The notes under the pieces: model-generated
What the model was told of the DNA's origin: nothing
The model's input: the letters and a program-made list of their open reading frames with translations, nothing else
The model's database searches: none
Made by a program: the position numbers and the translations under genes
Source of the DNA: Mesorhizobium sp. M2D.F.Ca.ET.226.01.1.1
Lineage (GTDB): Bacteria > Pseudomonadota > Alphaproteobacteria > Rhizobiales > Rhizobiaceae
Direction: 5' to 3'
Assembly (NCBI RefSeq): GCF_004022705.2
Contig: NZ_RZOY02000002.1
Span: 1 to 64,000, forward strand
DNA length: 64,000 nt
Part shown: positions 60,065 to 64,000 of the stretch, in pieces
Layout of the letters: each line of letters opens with the position of its first letter
How positions within the stretch are numbered: the stretch's first letter is position 1

Positions 60065-61111
60065 CTACTTGCGCGGCGGCCCCTTGCGTTCGGCCGAAGC
60101 CGCCCAAAGGTTGATGTCGGATTCGCGCGCGTAGGTATCGATTTCCGCGAGCTCCGCATCGCTGAAGTCGAGCGCCTTGAGCGCGCCGACGCAATCCTCG
60201 ACCTGTTCCGGCCGGCTGGCGCCGATCAGCGCCGTCGTCACGCGGCCCTTGCGCAGCACCCAGGCCAGCGCCATCTGCGCCAGGGTCTGGCCGCGGCGGC
60301 TAGCAATGGCGTTGAGCGCCTTGATGTTGGCGATCGACTTGTCGTTGATGAAAGCCGGCCTCAGCGATTTGCCCTGGCTGGCGCGGCTGCCCTCGGGAAT
60401 GCCGCCCAGATATTTGTCGGTCAGCATGCCCTGCGCCAGCGGCGAGAACACGATCGAGCCGATGCCCAACCCCTCCAGCGTATCGAGCAGCCCATCCTCC
60501 TCGACCCAGCGATTGAGCATCGAATAGCTCGGCTGGTGGATGAGGCAGGGCGTGCCGAGCCGCTTCAATATATCGGCCGCCTCGCGCGTGCGCTGCGAAT
60601 TGTAGGACGAGATGCCTGCGTAAAGCGCCTTGCCCGAGCGGACGGCGTGGTCGAGCGCGCCCATCGTTTCTTCCAGCGGCGTTTCCGGGTCGAAGCGGTG
60701 TGAATAGAAGATGTCGACATAATCGAGCCCCATCCGCTTGAGGCTCTGGTCGAGGCTTGCCAGCACATATTTACGGCTGCCCCATTCGCCATAGGGGCCA
60801 CCCCACATCTCGTAGCCTGCCTTGGTCGAGATGATCATCTCGTCGCGGTAGGCGGCGAAATCGGTGCGCAGGATCTCGCCGAACGCCGTCTCGGCCGAGC
60901 CGGGCGGCGGACCATAATTGTTGGCGAGATCGAAATGCGTGATGCCGAGGTCGAAGGCCTTGCGCACGATCGCCTGCTTGGTCCTGTGCGGCGTATCGTT
61001 GCCGAAATTGTGCCAGAGCCCGAGCGAGATCGCCGGCAGCTTCAGGCCGGACCGCCCGCAGCGGTTATAGATCATCTTCTCGTAGCGGTTTTCGGCGGCG
61101 ACATAGGGCAT
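60065..61111 (-). CDS. Aldo/keto reductase, YghZ/glyceraldehyde-3-phosphate reductase-like
   Basis: The 348-residue NADPH-dependent barrel has FDLANNYGPPPGSAETAFG (cofactor/active-site aspartate and tyrosine), ISTKAGYEMWGGPYG with the catalytic lysine, VDIFYSHRFDPETPLEE and IGASRPEQVEDCV. This subfamily reduces L-glyceraldehyde-3-phosphate or methylglyoxal. The gene is the last of the sugar operon. A short hairpin repeat separates it from the oxidoreductase gene. Confidence 0.88.
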   Translation of the reverse strand: MPYVAAENRYEKMIYNRCGRSGLKLPAISLGLWHNFGNDTPHRTKQAIVRKAFDLGITHFDLANNYGPPPGSAETAFGEILRTDFAAYRDEMIISTKAGYEMWGGPYGEWGSRKYVLASLDQSLKRMGLDYVDIFYSHRFDPETPLEETMGALDHAVRSGKALYAGISSYNSQRTREAADILKRLGTPCLIHQPSYSMLNRWVEEDGLLDTLEGLGIGSIVFSPLAQGMLTDKYLGGIPEGSRASQGKSLRPAFINDKSIANIKALNAIASRRGQTLAQMALAWVLRKGRVTTALIGASRPEQVEDCVGALKALDFSDAELAEIDTYARESDINLWAASAERKGPPRK

Positions 61112-61185
61112 AGGAAACCTCGGGATTGGGGCAGCACGGCAACCGCCGCTGAACAGAATTGAATCGATGCTTGCCCCTACCCTTA

Positions 61186-61213
61186 CCCTCTCCCCGCCGA
61201 AACGGGGAGAGGG
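61186..61213. repeat. Palindromic repeat (CCCTCTCCCCG / CGGGGAGAGGG)
   Basis: CCCTCTCCCCG (61186-61196) pairs perfectly with CGGGGAGAGGG (61203-61213). It is a second copy of the 12202-12227 palindrome. It lies just after the oxidoreductase stop. Confidence 0.8.
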
Positions 61214-61221
61214 GTTGCCAC

Positions 61222-62364
61222 CTAGTTTTTCTTCGCCAGCAGCGCCTTCGCGTCCTTGACGCCGAGCGCGGCCGGCCGCTCGCAGCTCGTCTGCATGGCA
61301 ACGTATTTGCCGGTTTCGCCGGAACGCAGGATGCCGGTCATCACATCGACGGCGTGCAGGGCCAGCTCCATCGAGCAGCGGTGCGGCCTTCCTTCGGCGA
61401 TCGCGATCGCCATGTCGGCAAGCCCGGCGGTGCGGTAGTTGGCCATCATGCCCTGGCCGTGCATCTCGTTCGGCACGCCGAACGGATGGTTCCATTTCGG
61501 CAGCTTCTTCACCGGCTTGGCCGCGTCAGTGAAGCGCACCTCGCCGCCGAAGAAATTCGGATCCGGCACGAAGACGGTGCCCAACTCGCCATAGAGTTCC
61601 ATCGGCGCGTGGCCATGGCTCCAGACATCCCAGGAGGTGTTGAGCGTGATCACCGCGCCATTCACGAATTCGAGCAACGCATGGATGGTGGTCGGCGTGT
61701 TCACCGGGATCTTCTCGCCCGCGCGCGGCTTCGACGAGATCGTCCGCTCCTTGGCCGGCGTCGTCGCGAAGGCCGCCACCTGCTTCACCGGCCCGATCAG
61801 CTGGATCAGGTTGGTGACGTAGTAAGGGCCGATGTCCAGCACCGGACCGGCGCCCGGCTGGAAGAAGAAGTCCGGATTGGGGTGCCAATGCTCCATGCCG
61901 TGGCCCATCACGTGGCATGTGCCGCTGGTGATGGCGCCGAGCTTGCCGCTGTCGATGAGGTCGCGCGCCAGCTGGTGCGCGCCGCCGAGGAAAGTGTCCG
62001 GCGCCGAACCGATGCGCAGGCCCTTCTTCTCGGCCCGTTTCTTGAGATCGAGCCCTTCCTCGATCGACAGCACGAACGGTTTTTCCGAATAGACGTGCTT
62101 GCCGGCGTCGAGCACTGCTTTCGAGACTTCATAGTGCACCGCCGGGATCGTCAGATTGACGATGATGTCGATCTCGTCGTCCTTGAGAAGGTCGTCGACG
62201 GTCTCGGCACGGAGCTTGAACTCCTTCGCCCGCGCCTTGGCGACCTCCATGTTGATATCCGCGCAGGCCCGCATCTTGATGCCGCGGAACAGCGGCGCCA
62301 GTGAGAAATACGCCTTCGATATGTTGCCGCAGCCGATGACGCCGACGCCAAGCTTGTCTGCCAT
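61222..62364 (-). CDS. Gfo/Idh/MocA family sugar oxidoreductase
   Basis: The 380-residue NAD(P)-dependent enzyme has the N-terminal Rossmann loop GVGVIGCGNISKAYF, the conserved EKP motif in HVYSEKPFVLS and a C-terminal sugar-binding domain with DIGPYYVTNLIQLIG. It oxidises or epimerises a sugar or inositol. It lies five bases downstream of the isomerase gene. Confidence 0.9.
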   Translation of the reverse strand: MADKLGVGVIGCGNISKAYFSLAPLFRGIKMRACADINMEVAKARAKEFKLRAETVDDLLKDDEIDIIVNLTIPAVHYEVSKAVLDAGKHVYSEKPFVLSIEEGLDLKKRAEKKGLRIGSAPDTFLGGAHQLARDLIDSGKLGAITSGTCHVMGHGMEHWHPNPDFFFQPGAGPVLDIGPYYVTNLIQLIGPVKQVAAFATTPAKERTISSKPRAGEKIPVNTPTTIHALLEFVNGAVITLNTSWDVWSHGHAPMELYGELGTVFVPDPNFFGGEVRFTDAAKPVKKLPKWNHPFGVPNEMHGQGMMANYRTAGLADMAIAIAEGRPHRCSMELALHAVDVMTGILRSGETGKYVAMQTSCERPAALGVKDAKALLAKKN

Positions 62365-62369
62365 TTCGA

Positions 62370-63122
62370 TTACTCCTGCCAGCTCTTGGCTGCCGCGATC
62401 GAGCGCCGGGCATAACGCTCGATGTCGTTGGGGTTGTCTTGTTCCATGATGAAATACTGCGCCGCGCTCTTGGCGCGCAACGTCTTGAACAGGCCCGCCC
62501 AGTCGATCGTGCCGTGGCCGACATCGGACCAGCCGTCCTCATCCAGCCCCTCGCCGGGCTTGGCTATGTCCTTGACGTGGACGGCGACGATGCGCTTGCC
62601 GTGTTTTTCGATCCAGGGCAGCGGATCGGCGCCGCCGCGCACCACCCAGGCGACGTCCATCTCCCAGCCGATATCGGGTGCGGCGGACAGGATGTGATCT
62701 TGCGGCAGCGTGCCGTCCGCAAGCGCCTTGAACTCGAAATCATGGTTGTGCCAGGCAAAGCCGTAGCCGGCCTTCTTCGCCGTCGCGCCCACCTTGGCGA
62801 GACGTTCGCCGAAGCCGCGCCAGCCGGCGGCGTCGCTCGGACGCTGATCGGGCATCAGATAGGGGCAGATCAGCAGCGTGATGCCCAACGCATCGGCGAT
62901 TTTGCGCACACCGTCGAAATCATTTTCCAGCGCGTCGATCGAGAAATGCCCGGTCGGCATCGCAAGTCCGTTCTCGTCGAGCTCGGCGCGGAACGCTTTG
63001 GGGTCGTCATAGACGCCGCCGAAGCCCTCGACTTGCTTGTAGCCGAGCTCGCCGAGCATCTTCACCACGCCGCCCCATGGCTGGAAATTGCGGGCGCTGT
63101 AGAGTTGGAATGACCAGTTCAT
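62370..63122 (-). CDS. Sugar phosphate isomerase/epimerase (AP endonuclease-2-like TIM barrel)
   Basis: The 250-residue TIM-barrel protein starts MNWSFQLYSARNFQPWGG. Metal-site residues appear in GFAWHNHDFEFK, IGWEMDVAW, VAVHVKDIA and YFIMEQDNP. Members isomerise or dehydrate sugars and inosose. Located between the transporter ATPase and the oxidoreductase in the same operon. Confidence 0.88.
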   Translation of the reverse strand: MNWSFQLYSARNFQPWGGVVKMLGELGYKQVEGFGGVYDDPKAFRAELDENGLAMPTGHFSIDALENDFDGVRKIADALGITLLICPYLMPDQRPSDAAGWRGFGERLAKVGATAKKAGYGFAWHNHDFEFKALADGTLPQDHILSAAPDIGWEMDVAWVVRGGADPLPWIEKHGKRIVAVHVKDIAKPGEGLDEDGWSDVGHGTIDWAGLFKTLRAKSAAQYFIMEQDNPNDIERYARRSIAAAKSWQE

Positions 63123-63159
63123 ATGTCCTGTCCGTTCTGCTTGGGGGATTTTTTTGGAG

Positions 63160-64000
63160 TTAGAGGCGATTGTCGGTTTGCGCGTCGAACAGCGAGGCGC
63201 GCGCCGGATCGAAGCCGATGCGGATCGCATCGCCGTTGCGCAGCGTCTTATCCGCTTCGACGCGGAAGGAGATGATCTGGCCGCCGAGCTTGGTCCACAC
63301 AAGCGTGTCGGATCCCATCGGATCGACGATCTCGACCGTCGACTCGGCGGTGAACGGCATGGCCCCGGCGGCGTCGCCGAAGGCGATGTGCTCAGGCCGG
63401 ATGCCGAAGATACAGGGCTTGGCGACCCGGCCACCGTCGCCGTCGAATCGGTAGCGGCCGAGCGGCACCGACACGCCGTTCGCTTTGAAGACGGGGGCGG
63501 CGCCCGCCTCCAACTCGCCCTTGAGGAAATTCATTGCCGGCGAACCGAGGAAGCCGGCGACGAAGCGGTTGACTGGCCGGTTGTAGATCGTTTGCGGCGC
63601 ATCGAGCTGCTGGATGACCCCGCCTCTCATGACGGCGATGCGATCGGCCAGCGTCATCGCCTCGATCTGGTCGTGGGTGACGTAGATCATCGTGTTCTGC
63701 AAGCGGCGGTGCAAAAGCTTGATCTCGACGCGCAGTTCCGAGCGCAGCTTGGCGTCGAGATTGGAGAGCGGCTCGTCGAACAGGAAGACATCGACGTCGC
63801 GCACCAGCGCCCGCCCGATCGCCACGCGCTGGCGCTGGCCGCCCGAGAGCGCCGAGGGCTTCCTCTGCAGCAGCGGCTCGATCTGCAAGATCTCGGCGGC
63901 GCGCGCGATGCGTTTGGCGATCTCGTCCTTCGGCACGCCTGCGACGCGCAGGCCGAAGGAGAGATTCCGCTCCACCGTCATTTGTGGATAGAGCGCGTAG
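63160..64000 (-). CDS. Carbohydrate ABC transporter ATP-binding protein, UgpC/MalK type (5' end outside window)
   Basis: The frame runs to base 64000 without a start, so the N-terminus with Walker A is off the window. Present are the signature LSGGQRQRVAIGRAL, Walker B VFLFDEPLSNLD, the switch YVTHDQIEAMTLADRI, and the C-terminal TOBE domain (IFGIRPEHIAFGDA). The type fits sugar uptake. The permease and binding protein should lie to the right. Confidence 0.92.
   Translation of the reverse strand, partial: YALYPQMTVERNLSFGLRVAGVPKDEIAKRIARAAEILQIEPLLQRKPSALSGGQRQRVAIGRALVRDVDVFLFDEPLSNLDAKLRSELRVEIKLLHRRLQNTMIYVTHDQIEAMTLADRIAVMRGGVIQQLDAPQTIYNRPVNRFVAGFLGSPAMNFLKGELEAGAAPVFKANGVSVPLGRYRFDGDGGRVAKPCIFGIRPEHIAFGDAAGAMPFTAESTVEIVDPMGSDTLVWTKLGGQIISFRVEADKTLRNGDAIRIGFDPARASLFDAQTDNRL

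Noticed and set aside
1..64000. CRISPR array, tRNA or rRNA genes
   Set aside because: Intergenic gaps were read for regularly spaced repeats and cloverleaf arms, and none was found.

Overview
The window is high-GC chromosomal DNA from an alphaproteobacterium of the order Rhizobiales, most likely Mesorhizobium or a close relative. The evidence is the lptC-lptA-lptB-rpoN-hpf-ptsN order, an ornithine-lipid gene (olsB) behind a Pho-box-like site, an Hsp20 gene with a ROSE-type leader, several rhizobial intergenic palindromes (GAGCATGATC and AAAGCGCGTCGC types), and a dense set of rhizobial core genes. No rRNA, tRNA, CRISPR array, prophage or replication origin was seen.

Layout. 1-1438: the right end of an IS481-family element has cut a GGDEF-EAL gene. 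1554-5935: housekeeping and repair genes (GNAT, DUF2214, nth, DUF2244, a methyltransferase, an Ada-like AraC/Ogt fusion). 5936-8071: an AT-rich leader followed by a compact four-gene cassette of exported proteins, two pilin-like, one half-size PapD-like and one coiled-coil; this is the least explained system here. 8072-14122: perfect palindromes, ribokinase-amidase, a LysE exporter, two coupled small membrane-anchored proteins (the second frameshifted), nucleoside hydrolase, and heat-regulated hsp20-DUF1150. 14208-19443 (minus): LPS transport genes lptCAB, then rpoN, hpf and ptsN. 19727-26699: sppA, ihfB, lapA-like, a cyclodeaminase, EVE/VOC/WYL genes and a prfH-rtcB ribosome rescue/RNA repair pair. 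26776-33731: two RNA methyltransferases, lspA, an AcuI-type reductase, a hybrid histidine kinase and olsB. 33824-38050: TRIC channel, grpE, a DJ-1/PfpI protein and a GMC oxidoreductase. 38214-43085 (minus): the assimilatory sulfate operon cysG-DUF2849-cysI-cysH-DUF934. 43505-50910: host-attachment protein, a CPA2 antiporter, AraC/dehydrogenase pair, SDR and PBP1A. 50911-56443: a decayed hydrolase, a CyaC-like redox-sensing adenylate cyclase, two small proteins, RNase D, an M20 peptidase and a probable small RNA with C-rich loops beside polA. 56444-64000: polA, zur, then a sugar-catabolism operon (ABC ATPase, isomerase/epimerase, Gfo/Idh/MocA, aldo/keto reductase) that runs off the right edge.

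How it fits together. Most of the window is conserved core, with short accessory insertions. Stress control is visible as a sigma-32-like promoter plus RNA thermometer (hsp20), a Pho-box-like site (olsB), paired GntR/FadR-type operator sites (DJ-1 gene) and a redox-linked cyclase. Envelope biogenesis is heavily represented (lptCAB, lspA, sppA, PBP1A, olsB, and possibly the pilin-like cassette). Nitrogen/carbon regulation comes through rpoN-hpf-ptsN.
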